DNA of 64,000 bases from contig UYJD01000015.1 in NCBI GenBank assembly GCA_900618795.1, forward strand, positions 565,034-629,033. The letters are read 5' to 3'. Within the stretch, counting starts at the first letter, position 1; each line of letters starts with the position of its first letter. The translations under genes were made by a program, and so were the position numbers. The notes under the pieces were generated by a model. It was not told the origin of the DNA. It searched no databases and saw nothing but the letters and a program-made list of their open reading frames with translations. Positions 10,789 to 21,840 of this stretch are shown here, piece after piece. The DNA is from Cyanodermella asteris (taxonomy: Eukaryota; Ascomycota; Lecanoromycetes; Ostropales; Stictidaceae).

Positions 10789-12015
10789 ATGGCAAGCACA
10801 GTCGCCTGGCGAAAGCTGCCCATCAGTCTCACAGAGCTCTGTATCGACACAACCCTCCGCTGCGGCCAGTCCTTTCGGTGGCGGAAATCCGAGGACGACA
10901 TCTGGTCGTGTGCGCTGCGCGGCCGCCTCATCTCCCTCAAACAAGACCGTGACTACCTATACTACCATGCTCAATGGCCATCGAACAAGTCCGGTGCGCC
11001 CCTGACGCCTCCGGCTTCAATCCCAAACAGCGTCAAGGATGCGGCTCCTGAAGACGACGACACTGAGGACTTTCTCAGACATTATCTGAACCTGGGACCG
11101 AACTTGGCACAGCTGTACGAGGAGTGGTCGATGGCAGACGCGAATTTCAAGAAGAAGGCGCCCAAATTTACGGGCGTGAGAATCTTGAAGCAAGATGCTT
11201 GGGAAGCTCTGGTGGGATTCATATGCTCCAGCAACAACAATATCGCACGAATTTCGCAAATGATGGAGAAGTTATGCGTGCACTACGGCGCGGCAATAGC
11301 AGCTGTGGACGACAAGATCTACTACGATATGCCGTCGCCAGAGTCGCTGAACGATGAGAAGGTGGAATCGCATCTGCGGGAGCTTGGGTTTGGATACAGA
11401 GCCAAGTATCTTTACAAGACGGCGGCGATGATCGCAGAATATCCCAAAGGCTGGCTGGATACACTTAGAAATCCCGAAAGCCCGGCCTTCGGTGAGAAAC
11501 CAACTGATGGTGGTGAAATGCTGCCCGAAGGCCGCGCTGGCTACAGGGCTGCACATGAGCAGCTTCTCAGCTTGCAGGGCGTCGGACCCAAGGTCGCAGA
11601 TTGCGTCTCATTAATGGGATTGGGATGGGGAGAAGCGGTCCCCGTCGATACCCACGTGTGGCAAATTGCGGTACGAGACTACAAGTTTGGTCGAGGAAAG
11701 CACAGCAGCCTGACAAAGGCCACCTACGATGCGGTTGGAAACCACTTCCGAGCACTTTGGGGAAAAGAGGCGGGATGGGCACACAGCGTGCTCTTCACTG
11801 CGGATTTGAGGGCTTTCTCCGATCGGTTGATCGCCAAGGTGGAGGTTAAAGAGGAGGTGATAAAGACCGAGGAAGAGACGGTTGTGAAGATTGAAGAAAC
11901 CGCTACCAGCGAGGCCATCATTCCTAGCCTGAAACGCAAGGCATCTTCAGAGAATATTCTCATTGAGGAGAAAAAGACGGCTAGGACCACGCGACTGCAG
12001 CGACGACGAGGCTGA
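10789..12015 (+). CDS. ogg1: 8-oxoguanine DNA glycosylase/AP lyase OGG1
   Basis: Base-excision repair enzyme that removes 8-oxoguanine opposite C and nicks the abasic site, acting in nucleus and mitochondria. Single exon, 408 residues. The N-terminal domain has CGQSFRW, and the central domain has the SSNNNIARI stretch of the family. The helix-hairpin-helix is LQGVGPKVADC, with catalytic Lys268, followed by VPVDTHVWQIA with Asp287. The Lys-Asp spacing of 19 equals that of human OGG1 (Lys249/Asp268). The tail beyond about residue 350 is acidic and lysine-rich. It holds three consecutive psi-K-x-E motifs (VKEE, IKTE, VKIE) and a basic patch (LKRK), so it may carry SUMO sites and a nuclear signal. 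Confidence 0.95.
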   Translation: MASTVAWRKLPISLTELCIDTTLRCGQSFRWRKSEDDIWSCALRGRLISLKQDRDYLYYHAQWPSNKSGAPLTPPASIPNSVKDAAPEDDDTEDFLRHYLNLGPNLAQLYEEWSMADANFKKKAPKFTGVRILKQDAWEALVGFICSSNNNIARISQMMEKLCVHYGAAIAAVDDKIYYDMPSPESLNDEKVESHLRELGFGYRAKYLYKTAAMIAEYPKGWLDTLRNPESPAFGEKPTDGGEMLPEGRAGYRAAHEQLLSLQGVGPKVADCVSLMGLGWGEAVPVDTHVWQIAVRDYKFGRGKHSSLTKATYDAVGNHFRALWGKEAGWAHSVLFTADLRAFSDRLIAKVEVKEEVIKTEEETVVKIEETATSEAIIPSLKRKASSENILIEEKKTARTTRLQRRRG

Positions 12016-13930
12016 AGCACAAGATCATGATCCTAACCGCCAACGACCTATAGACAGCCACATTCAGGATTTGAGATGAATTCATTCGGCAGGGCTGACA
12101 TGCAAAGCCCTGCGATGCCTGCTTGAGGCAACGGACACGAAGCAACTGCACTCAAAGCGTGAGCTGAGGCCTGCGGCAAGATTCGCTTAGCTCACTATTA
12201 GCTTGTCAGAGTCCCTTGCAATACACCAGACAGACCTCAGTCCACGCTGGCGGTCGTCCCACATAAATGCTGACCACGATACTCAGCATCTGCAATTACG
12301 ACGGCTTCAATCGGCACTATTGGATCCGATCCGACGGTGCCTTACGGTAACAGCCCCACTCCGAAGTTAGACGTCAGAAGTCAGCAAAGACAATTGGCAC
12401 ATACATGATTGGGCAAGCGCCGAAGCGCCGAATGGACGGCGCCAGGCTTCAACCCCGGCCAAGAAGAAGCTGATATTGTAAGCCTTGGCGCTATCTATGA
12501 CTATTGAATCACTGGTGTATAGTATAGCCTGGGCATTGGGCAGTGCATAGGGCTATCCCCCTAGCCCAAATAGGTTCCCCTAAAAGTTAGACGAGGACCG
12601 AGATCCTTGTGTGATAAAGGCACACAATCCATTCAGCCTCTCAAGGAACCAGTCAATGTTGTGCTCACGCAACGAACCACATACCCTCATAGCGTAGCCT
12701 GTCGCCGGAGGCTATCCCTATTCGCCAGCCTAGTTCGAGCCTCATCGACTGAAAGGCGTATCGCTTATAATCTAGTTTTCAGACCATGCGTTTCTCGCGG
12801 GGGCTGTGAAAGATGAGTAAGATCACAAGTGAAGTCGAGAGGTCGGTGCAACTACCTCGTACGGAAGAAATAGACGGGTTTCTGCAAGATCAGTCCACGC
12901 GCAGCGCGGGTGCCGTAATTCAGCGTGGAACCGCAGCAACGGTTGCATACGTGCCAAGGTTACAATACACTGCTTGGAATGACCACCCGACGACATCTCC
13001 AGCTCTACATCTTCACCCGCTAGACGGCCTCAACGTTGAGCCCGACTCAAGTACCTCTGCATGCTAAGACTACATTTCGTGCCTACGGCGTCGGGCTTGG
13101 CAGGCACGGCAGGCCAAGACACGATTGAAGTTGAAGCAGAGTTTGACCTCCCTTCGCTTTCATATGGACCCATTTCAACAAACACATCATCATGCTGGCC
13201 TTGTTGATTTCGTGGCGCGGCATGGTCGTGCCGCTTCAGCCTCGTCATGTCAAAGACGACGGCGGAGCGGAGCATCGCAAATCGATCGTGCTATGAAGTA
13301 CATGCTGAAGTTCACCAGTGGTCTTACGGCCGAACAGCGATAAAAAGCCCGGAGCATTCAAACCGTGATGTACGGAATGCCGTCTTTCCAAATGTCTCTC
13401 GGTAAGCTGAACGATCGCGGGTCCCTATGATAGCCTCTATCCTTTCAATCGATTCGATGCTTACGGATGATCGAATCTCGCATGCGCGTGAATCGATCAG
13501 AGGGAGCGACCACAATCTCTTGAGCGGGATTGCAGTAAGTGAGCAAATCTCAACGCCATCGACCACGAACTCGGCATACAACAATACCATAAATGCACGA
13601 GGCTGCAGGGTTGTACTTCAAACAGCCACAAGCCTGTTGGGTTCTTGATGCAAACAAAATAATGTATTGGCATACTCTATGGTCGTCGAAGACATGCAAA
13701 ATGGTCGACACCGTTGATTGATTATGCACACTCAGAAAAGCAGGAACGCCAGAATTTCAGATGTCCAACCCGTGCATCCGCGAATGGCTAACCATGACTC
13801 CACGCTGATTCCCCGCCTGAAATGCCGTCATAAGTATACGAAAGCTACCAAATCCCAGAAAACGCTAATGATGAATTGCGGTCGTGCTGTGTAGCTCCCA
13901 GAGCCATGGCCGTGCTCATGCATGGAGAGA
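12016..13930. other. Gene-poor stretch downstream of OGG1
   Basis: No coding region is recognised on either strand. Open frames are under about 90 codons, overlap one another, and lack domains or fungal codon preference. A short C-rich block near 12555-12588 resembles one near 56813 and may be a trace of a repeat. Confidence 0.45.
12555..12588. repeat. C-rich block similar to one near 56813
   Basis: CCCCCTA, then AATAGGTTCCCCTAAAA, resembles the block at about 56813-56840 (CCCCCCTAAATAGGTCCC, then TCAAAA). Such blocks occur at the ends of decayed fungal DNA transposons, but I see no inverted partner or transposase beside either copy. Confidence 0.25.
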
Positions 13931-14197
13931 TTATCGAGCATAATTGGGTCCCTGCTGTCCCGGTTGACTCGCGCTCGAGGATGCATTTGATGCTGTCGGA
14001 GAGTATGTATGAGTTGAGGGTCCTGCTCCCGCCGCGGTCGAGCCGCCTGTCACGCCTTGTCCGGAAGTTGACTGGTTCCGTTGGCCGCAAGTACATTGCG
14101 CTGGTCTCTGTTGTTGTTGGCCTTGGGCGTTGCGTGTGTTGAGGTTGATGGTGCAGCGGCAGTTCTGTGCCTGGGTATCGGGGAATTGGAAGATCAT
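13931..14197 (-). CDS. Small hypothetical protein with two CxC motifs
   Basis: An 88-residue frame. Codon choice is strongly biased to C-ending codons (TTC, AAC, ATC, GGC), unlike the surrounding sequence. The ATG is preceded by a C- and A-rich leader ending CACCATG, as in fungal 5' UTRs. The protein has CRC near residue 13 and CTC near residue 35, a Gln-rich linker, and a Ser/Thr/Gly/Ala-rich tail. No signal peptide or membrane helix is visible. I do not recognise the family; the CxC pairs might bind metal, but this is a guess. A longer 182-codon frame overlaps it on the same strand and has poorer codon use. Confidence 0.42.
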   Translation of the reverse strand: MIFQFPDTQAQNCRCTINLNTRNAQGQQQQRPAQCTCGQRNQSTSGQGVTGGSTAAGAGPSTHTYSPTASNASSSASQPGQQGPNYAR

Positions 14198-17045
14198 GGT
14201 GAAAGCGGTTGAGTACTTGAAGGCAGTTGAGGCGACGGAGATTGGTTGAGTGGTTAAGCAGCAAAGAGGAGACTGGGGTGGATTGAGGTTTGTGATTGTG
14301 GGACGTGGGGAATTGTGACGGGTGAGTTGTGTGATAGTTGCCTTGAGAAGCAGGAAAGGGGAGGCCCTTTAAACTTCGAGATTTGAAAGGCAACGAGTGT
14401 AACTCACGAACTCCGAGAATATCCCATTGTTCAGCTTCACAATCTCACGGCCAAGGCTTGGTTGATCACATAAGAGGAGGCTCTGCGGAGCCAGCATCGA
14501 AAGTTCGGGCAGTCGTTGGCAGTGCCACTCTTTCATTTCGATGACTCTTCGTCAGACGGGAGGCACTGCGGGCTGACTTACCAGGTCATAGACTGCCTGG
14601 GATCTGTGGCTGAACGGAATTGCCGAAGATGGCTCGTGCCGGATGTCACAAGGAGGGCTTGACAGGAAAGCTTGGGGACGCCTGTTTCCAACAGCATGGT
14701 TCAGTATTATTACATCTTGGCAACATGAGCTTCAGTCTTGGTAGGAACGCAGGTGGAGGATTGATACATACCTAAGGTGAATGGCTAGTGCGTACGAGCG
14801 AAAGGAAGGGCATCATGCTTTGGTACCAGCAAACATTACCATATGGAACATGAGTTATTGGGCATAGGTCAGTGAGCCATTAAGATACTGGCCAGCTAAT
14901 TGGCAAGGGCGATTGCAACTGTCCAGGTCTCAAGAATGGCAGTCGGCCAAATGACGCGCCCCGAATATAGAGCAGTCATGATGGCAGCGACCAAATCGTG
15001 GCGCTGTAGTTTAATCGGCGCGGTGCGAGATCACCAGAATGTCTGCTCAGCTCTGCAGGATCATGAGAACTAGTACCTCCGCATCGAAAGCGGGTAAGGC
15101 ATGGTTGATGCTTATTGCTAGGACTGTGGAACATGAATACCTGGCACAAGACCCTTGCTGGCTGCGGTTCCTGGCGAACGTTTCTAAGCAGTCGCATGTT
15201 GCACTTCTCAACTCAGCCAAGGGTCGTAAGGCAGTTCAGACGTTACAGTAGAGTGTTGGCCGGCGTGGCTTCACCTAGCAACTACCAGGACAGCGAGAAG
15301 CTGACGCCAATGGCTGATTGGCACACGTGGCCGAACGTGTCAGCTTCAGTCCGCCAACAGGTAACAGTCATTGAAGCCGAAATTGACGTGCAAGCGTAGG
15401 CGGCGCTATGAGTAGAGAACTGACAGCCTCAACGGTAGGTGAAGGTGCTGTATTACAGGATGCTAGGCACCGTCTGTAGGTATCATTTCTCAAACTCTTG
15501 CCAAGTCCCAAAATGGCATTTGATTGGACAGGGATGGTAAAGTCACAGAAAGTTGATACACCTGCGCCAAGCTCATGTGGTATCGCTGACGCTTTGGACT
15601 AAACCTCAAACGAGCACTTGGTCCCAGCTGCTGACACTCTTCGCACGTCCAACTTCTGTCCAGAACTCCAGATCGCGTGGAGCTGACTGTCTCTCCGACC
15701 GGCACCCCTCTTCCATCGCTTCCGCTCGCCTTCGATGATCGTTCTCTCGACGCGTCTAGCTGCATGGCTGACCTCATGATTACGAACATGAAACCCATGC
15801 TATGTTGTCTTTGCAGCATAGCTATCCACTTGTCAGATCTACAATACTTCTTGACGCTCGGCCGGCCGCCCTGCGTATAGTTTTCCCATCGCGATCCGTT
15901 ACAATCCATTCGTGACTGCGGCAGGTCCGCAAATCCCAATTTGATAAGCTGGCATGATTGGGCTCGTACGAGATGGCCGCTGAGTTGCTCAATTCCTTCA
16001 ACTCGACGATCCATTCGCAGCTCCAAGTTGACCGGGATCCGGATCTCTGCGATATAGCTCCCCCGCAATCGAAGAAGGGGCTCTACCGCTGAACACAAAC
16101 GTGCTGCACCATTCCTTCGCTATCGAGATTGGCAATTCACGAGTGCGAGCTCAGGGAACGCAATTCTGGAAATCTGATGGCCGGCAAGTACCCTTGGGCG
16201 TCCAAGCCACCAGGATGCCGATGGCTGTGCGCTCCCGGAGAGCCTCACAAATTATGTCATGAAACCGCCGTCGATATGTGTTCGTTCAACCGTTATCATA
16301 CACCGATCTGATCTGGGGAGCTGGAGGGTGTCCGAGCCGTCCTTGGCTTTGCGATCGGGCAGACTCGAAAATATCTCCAAAACCAGTGTATGAGGTCTCA
16401 GAGAAAATGACGAGGGGTCGAAGACCGCTGGGAGTGAGACGCGGGCTGCGATGTTTCGGCATTTCATTGCGAGGTCTACGCCAAGCCCGGTCGCCCAGAT
16501 GAATATTGATTGCATTAAAAAGCACAGCATCGTCGCGAAGTTCCTCTTGTGTTCTTCCAGCAGGCTCTGACTCATCATCGTGCCAAGGAACAGTCTTGAC
16601 GGTCTGTTACATCGTCTCTTTCGAAGAGATAATCCAAGCCGGAAGACCGAAGGTTCCGGGTGTTGCCAGCCAATCTGGTCGTCTTGCCGACCTTAAACGT
16701 TTCATCGTGACCAAAATGAAGCAGATCCAGCCTTGTCTTTTGCTATGTGCCTTGGCATTTTTTTGTCCGGAAAAGAGGCCACGAAGAGCAATAGTCGAGA
16801 TTTCATCTGATCAGGCGCAAGCTTTTTTCTAGCGCGGTTGTTGTACAAGGATGTCCCTTGATACATTTGTATCTACTGGACGAAAGAAGCAACTTGGCTA
16901 CATCAAGTCAGCAGTGCTGCTTCCGAAGCCCAGCATAGTGCATCGCGAATTGTCTGGTCGCGATCATGGGTGCGATGTCTAAATACTGACTTGCCAGCAT
17001 GCATTCATTTGCTTCGCCCACCTTGCTTCAAACCCGTTACTCGCC
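14198..17045. other. Gene-poor stretch of 2.8 kb
   Basis: No gene is recognised. The longest open frame (202 codons, minus strand, 15490-16098) has no domain, no biased codon use and no plausible leader. I see no transposase, LTR or tRNA. Together with 12016-13930 this makes an almost empty 5-kb block. Confidence 0.45.
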
Positions 17046-17465
17046 ATGCTTTCCAATCACATCATCAATTTAACCACCACCTTCCAAATACTCCTTCTGC
17101 CTCACAGCCAGTCCGCCACCATCTGCAATCCTGGAGAAATTGGCGTCGGCTATCGAAACGACTGCGTCTACGGGCACTGCGAGGGTCCAGGAGGCCAGCT
17201 CTGGGACTCGGACTGCAATACCATTGCCGCCGCGACCGGGTACAACGCCGAATCGAACGACTATTGCTTCGTGGACTGGGATAACGGTGCGAATGTAACC
17301 TGTATCGACAATGGATACGAGTACTTGCCCGTGTGCATCGGCGATGGTCGGGGCGGGAAGTACGGGAACTGCAGGAATGTGGACATTGAGGATGTCTGTG
17401 AATATGATGCTTCTGCGGAGCCTTACATCCAGACTCAGGTAGACTTCTGTTGTACGAAGGACTAA
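17046..17465 (+). CDS. Small secreted cysteine-rich protein
   Basis: A 139-residue protein with a hydrophobic N-terminus (FQILLLP, followed by HSQSA) that fits a secretion signal cleaved near residue 24. The mature part has 11 cysteines, beginning TICNPGEIGVG and ending FCCTKD, with many Gly, Asp, Asn and Tyr residues. Small size, secretion and high cysteine content are the usual profile of fungal effector candidates or antimicrobial proteins, but I cannot name a family. The odd cysteine number suggests one free thiol or a start that is slightly wrong. The ATG sits in a good CGCCATG context. It flanks the decay zone at 17.7-22.1 kb. Confidence 0.6.
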   Translation: MLSNHIINLTTTFQILLLPHSQSATICNPGEIGVGYRNDCVYGHCEGPGGQLWDSDCNTIAAATGYNAESNDYCFVDWDNGANVTCIDNGYEYLPVCIGDGRGGKYGNCRNVDIEDVCEYDASAEPYIQTQVDFCCTKD

Positions 17466-17680
17466 GTACCAAGAGACTGTGTGAGATGTGGCATTATCAA
17501 AGCAGAGGGAGACACCACTGTTCAGACTGTGGTGCAAATTGAAGCCTAGGAAAAGGCACGTTGGTCAGACACGTTCCTAAACCTTCAGTGCAAGGGTATT
17601 ACTACTGAGTCGTGATCGCCAGCTGCAATAAGTAGCCGAGGAGGTGTGTAGGTGAATACCCAAGCGAGTGCCTAAGAAGG

Positions 17681-17707
17681 TACTCAAGCATGTACTCAAG
17701 CATGTAC
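17681..17707. repeat. Short tandem repeat, unit TACTCAAGCATG
   Basis: About 2.3 copies of a 12-bp unit lie just past the 3' end of the caspase-like gene. Confidence 0.8.
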
Positions 17708-17756
17708 TGGAATAGCCTCGTTGATTTCAAGACCGTTTCCGTCGTCTCGATAACAT

Positions 17757-19564
17757 TCAGGGACGTCGTGACGTGCGCTCCGGTGACGTTTTTATGAGCC
17801 TGATCGGTGACTGGTCCCGCATGTTTCGATTTAGGGCATCAGCCACCTTTCTCAATTCCGTTCTGACGCCCTCGTGGCGGTCCAGACCAGATCGGCTGAC
17901 AAGATCCATAGCGCGACAAACTCCTTCAAGGACCGGCACTCCGCTGTTCGCAACACCCTCTCGCCGAGCCTTGAAAAACGGCCTGACGGCCTCGTCGAGC
18001 TTCTCAGGAGCCCAACCTGCATTCACAATGGCGCAGGTGAGGTAGCGCTCGCCTTTGGTCCAGTATTTCCCTTCTTGCCAGCTTGCTTCGTCAAACATTG
18101 GCCAGTTGCGAAGCTTGTGTAGCAAGCTCTGCATCAGAGCCCGTTTCTCGGGGTGACTTAGCTCCCACTGCTCATAGTCGAACTCGCCACAGTCTGGGAA
18201 TTCAAGACCGAGGGCTTTGCGCCATCTATCCGCTGCGTTCATCATGTAAAAACGATAGTCCAGAGAAGCCCTCCACGACTCAAGCTGGCTGTCGGTTGCC
18301 TCGCCGGTTCTCAACCACCAGCACAGAGCTCTGTTGAGCCTGTTTGAAGGTAGGTTATCGCGACCAGGGAAGCTGTTCAAATACAGGAGCGCGTCTTTGC
18401 GAATCAATTTTACTGATTTGGCACGGGTGGTGATGCGGATGCCTCCGCCTCCTATCTTGGTCACAGCGCCACTTTCGCCCGATGGCGGCGTTCGAATAGG
18501 GGCATCTTCAAGTTCGTCCCAACGTTGTTGATAGTGCGCGAAGGTCATTTCCCCAGCGTCACCCTGAGCGGTAAATGTCAGCTTATTTTGGTGTTTAGCT
18601 GGCTGGACCTCGCTCCTCAGAATGTCGTTCACAAGCTTCGTCACCCCTGCAGTGGTTGTCTCCAGCTGCTCCGCATCCTCCTCGAGATCCATGAATCTAT
18701 CGATGCTCAGGCGACCAAGCATCTTCACAACAGCAGTCGTAAACACACTGCCCCTGACAGGCCCGGTCTTGCGATTTGCAGACCAGCTTTCGCTCTCTGC
18801 ATCGGTGTCAGATGCCAGAAGAGATGTAGTGTTAAGATTCGGTGTAATGGCCCAATAGCCGGCGAAACAAGCTGTTGAGACTACTGTGACACTGACGTCA
18901 CGTTTGCCATCAACTGTGATCGCCTTGCGCACATCCTCTATCTTGAGCATCCATTTCTGATTCTCTTTAGCATCGATAGCGGGGTCGTAGCCTGCATAGA
19001 TGTGGCCAGATCTTGGGATCCCGTGAGAAACCAGGAGCAGGAGAACTTTGTCATTAGACTGCGCTGCACGCTCGCATACTTCGCGAGTTTCGACGAGGAA
19101 TCGTTTGATGATTTGTGCTGAATCCACGATAGTGATGTCCTGGATTTGTGGCAGAATATCTCTAGAAAGTACGACCTGATAGGTGTCAGTTTCTTTGATG
19201 CCTCTCATTCAGGTCAAACTCACCTTGCGATGGCTCGAGCGTTCTAAATTCAGTATGTGCGACGGTCCCGGGTCCCCTTAATGATAATTTCCGTATTTCT
19301 CAAGGAGAGACTCAGGCTTGTCAGATGAGAGCCAGATCTGCTCTTTTCCGATACCTCTGAACAGCTGATGGAACAGATAGAAGTCGGAGATAAACCAACC
19401 ATCGTCTTCAGGGGAGGCCGCACCTCCGTCTGCATCGTGAATACCGCAAAGAGCGGCAATCCTAGTACGTTCATCGATATCAGGGAGCGCACAGACGGAC
19501 GGGTATTTCTTGTCACCGAGAGCGTTCATGGCTTCTGGAGAGCCCTGGCCAAAGCCACCTGTAA
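17757..19564 (-). CDS. Caspase-like (clan CD) peptidase-domain gene, interrupted and incomplete
   Basis: The reading frame on the minus strand runs from the gap edge through WFISDFYLFHQLFRG and KEQIWLSSDKPESLLEKYG. It crosses a 48-nt intron (19223-19176, GTGAGT donor, CAG acceptor) into an open part ending at 17757. The caspase-fold dyad is visible as LLLLVSHG (His) and VVSTACFAGYW (Cys), followed by an unassigned 300-residue C-terminal region rich in Trp and charged residues. An in-frame TAA at 19278-19280 separates YGNYH from GDPG, with no splice signals that would remove it. The 5' part is lost in the 169-N gap; a further frame on the far side (to about 19886) may be its N-terminus. It could be a pseudogene, or a shorter protein could start after the stop. 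It resembles fungal caspase-like proteins of unknown role. Confidence 0.6.
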
Positions 19565-19733
19565 NNNNNNNNNNNNNNNNNNNNNNNNNNNNNNNNNNNN
19601 NNNNNNNNNNNNNNNNNNNNNNNNNNNNNNNNNNNNNNNNNNNNNNNNNNNNNNNNNNNNNNNNNNNNNNNNNNNNNNNNNNNNNNNNNNNNNNNNNNNN
19701 NNNNNNNNNNNNNNNNNNNNNNNNNNNNNNNNN
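19565..19733. other. Assembly gap (169 N)
   Basis: A run of N interrupts the 5' part of the caspase-like gene. The true length and content are unknown; frame continuity across it is not meaningful. Confidence 0.99.
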
Positions 19734-20030
19734 TCCCCGAGTACCGTGAGTAGTGCCTGATTGGATCAGAGTCCCTGACGTCTGATCGGTCCTTCCTTTG
19801 TCCGTGACACGCTGGCGGAAGAGATGAAAATTATCTATATACTGATGGACGGACACAAATCTCTCATTATCGCTAGTGCCTTGCAAACCGAATGAAATAG
19901 GTCAATCTGGCACTATGACAACCTAACGACTTCTCAGGTCCTAGCAATCTATCGTGCACTCCTCATTAACTCCCCGAAGTCCTACGACATCTCGGTCGTG
20001 TCTCGCGAGACCCCTTCAGTCACCCCCAGC

Positions 20031-21331
20031 TTAGCCTTGATTCGCTTGCTTTCCTTCTATGTTCTGACCTACGTGAACCATGAGTAGCTGCGGCGAATGC
20101 CAAACACCTGCAGAAACGATGACTTCCTTACGCGCGATTAGTGCGAAAGGCTTCTGGCCTAGAGTGGTTACATTGATGCTAGTAGCACGATTGTCTGAAT
20201 CAAAAAGAATGTTTCGGGCCTGACTCATGGAGTAGATCTTGAGAGAAGTATTTTCGATGGTAGACTACAAGAGCTGGTCCGCTGAGCTTCGAGTTCCTGT
20301 CGCCGGATCGATTGTGAAGAACATTCTCCCGTAGCCGTTAAGGTTGCCGGATACGAAATCGTTGACTCCAGGCGGAAACCCGGCGGAAGAGAACGCCTGG
20401 ACGCCGTACGAAGAAATTGGCTGGAGGTAGTTGGGGAAACTGACATGCACGTCACCGCCGGGGTAGTCATACGAGGACAATGAGTAGTTGGCAGACTGAT
20501 TTGCTGGCATATTCAGAGGGTTGGGTGGGCTGAAGTTGAACGTCTTCTTGAAATGGGGCCACATGTTGTCAAAGGTGTACGAGTCATCTCCGACATGATC
20601 AGCCTAAGCTTGGTAAGACCCCGTTGTGCTCCTGTGAAATGTCAGGCATCTCAAGGTCTTTCTATCCGATCACTGGCGCCATTATCTTCAGTTGGTGATT
20701 TGAGGATCAAGCAGAAGCACGCGGTGGACAGCCAGCAACTTTGAGCATCACCGAAGGTCGTTTCGGCTGATTCTTGCTGCCGCATACAATCCTGATGAAT
20801 CACAGTCACGCTGAGGATGTACTGACCTGTGGTAGATCATCTGGTTCCTGACAGAACTGCCTCCTAAGCTCTTGCCTTGGGCATAGTGTATCCGGCGGCC
20901 ATTCAACGCCTATGTCGTGTCAATTCGGTCTCAACCATCGCGAATATCAGGTCACATACTGCCTCAGGTCCCGTGACCAGACCACAGTCGATCAACGGCT
21001 GCCAATCATCCGGATCGGCGCTCACAAACTTATACGAACAGTATGGGATCTGGCTGTAGTTTGTATTGCTGATGTCAGCGAACGACCCAGACTCGACGAC
21101 TGCAATGCTCATATTCGGAAAAGCCTGAGCAAGACGGGTTGCCACAACGGACCCAGCCAGCCCGGCGCCTGCGACAACGAAATTGTAGGTCGCATTCTTG
21201 CTGGGTAGGCCGAACGAGTCGCCGATAAGACGGTGTTGTCCGCTGAACTGCTCGGTTTGAGCGCCGGGCTTGTTGGGCAAGAAAGCCATAGCCAAAGAAG
21301 CAAGGGCTATTACAGAGACAGACATCCTCAT
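20031..21331 (-). pseudogene. GMC oxidoreductase relic (truncated, two in-frame stops)
   Basis: Remnant of a secreted FAD-dependent glucose-methanol-choline oxidoreductase. Exon 1 (21331-20960) has a signal peptide (LASLAMAFLPNKPGAQ) and the FAD motif VVAGAGLAGSVVATRLA. Exon 2 (20909-20827) carries LNGRRIHYAQGKSLGGSS, the ribose-binding GMC signature. A 195-nt intron leads to exon 3 from 20631. There TAG at 20606-20604 stands in a spot (YQA-stop-ADHVGDDSY) where the family usually has Trp. A second TAG is at 20267-20265 (QLL-stop-STIENTSLKIY). The frame continues to HSPQLLMV and then jumps to VGQN, so about 30 family residues are missing. The catalytic C-terminal half is absent. Full members run to about 600 residues, so this gene is dead unless the stops are read through. 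Confidence 0.8.
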
Positions 21332-21840
21332 ATTGTAAGATCACAGAAACGGTGACCTTGAAGCAATAACCAGATGAGACAGGGGGGATTTTGTATGGCA
21401 CTTGATAGAATTGTTCGAGTTCAACAGCATGGTGTCAGCGTAGATCGCCAGTCAAGCAAAGTCTCTTCTCAAGCTGGAATATTCATCGTCCACTGGCATG
21501 TTGAAAAGTCACATTGATCTGCTCAAAGAGTGAGGGAACCATATTTGAGCTTCTCCATCGACGTCACGGAACCAGAGAATGCTACGCCAATGCCGTGTCA
21601 GAAAAGTTGAGTTGTCGGATATTCATGCCTGCATCGGCATGGGAAACTCTATCGCCATTTGCGCCGCATGAGGCTGGTTGGCACTGATCGATCGGGCCCA
21701 GAACCAAGTACAGAGCGGTGACTAAGAGGGGCGACCTTTGTTCCTCTACATTTAGCGCAAGAGGAGCGAAGGCAATTCTGAAGGAAGACGATGTAAAAGG
21801 CGCTAGGCCAAAAAAGGCAGCGGGCTGTAAGGGATATGAT
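21332..21840. other. Spacer between GMC and MATE relics
   Basis: No gene is recognised. The part near 21800-21840 could hold more decayed MATE sequence, but I cannot align it by eye. Confidence 0.4.

Noticed and set aside
12330-12390. Stretch with a look of a 5S rRNA fragment (CCGAAGTTAG)
   Set aside because: Only a short coincidental match; the conserved 5S boxes and flanks are absent.
15490-16098. 202-codon open frame on the minus strand
   Set aside because: No recognised domain, mixed codon use, no leader or splice signals; kept only as part of the gene-poor stretch.
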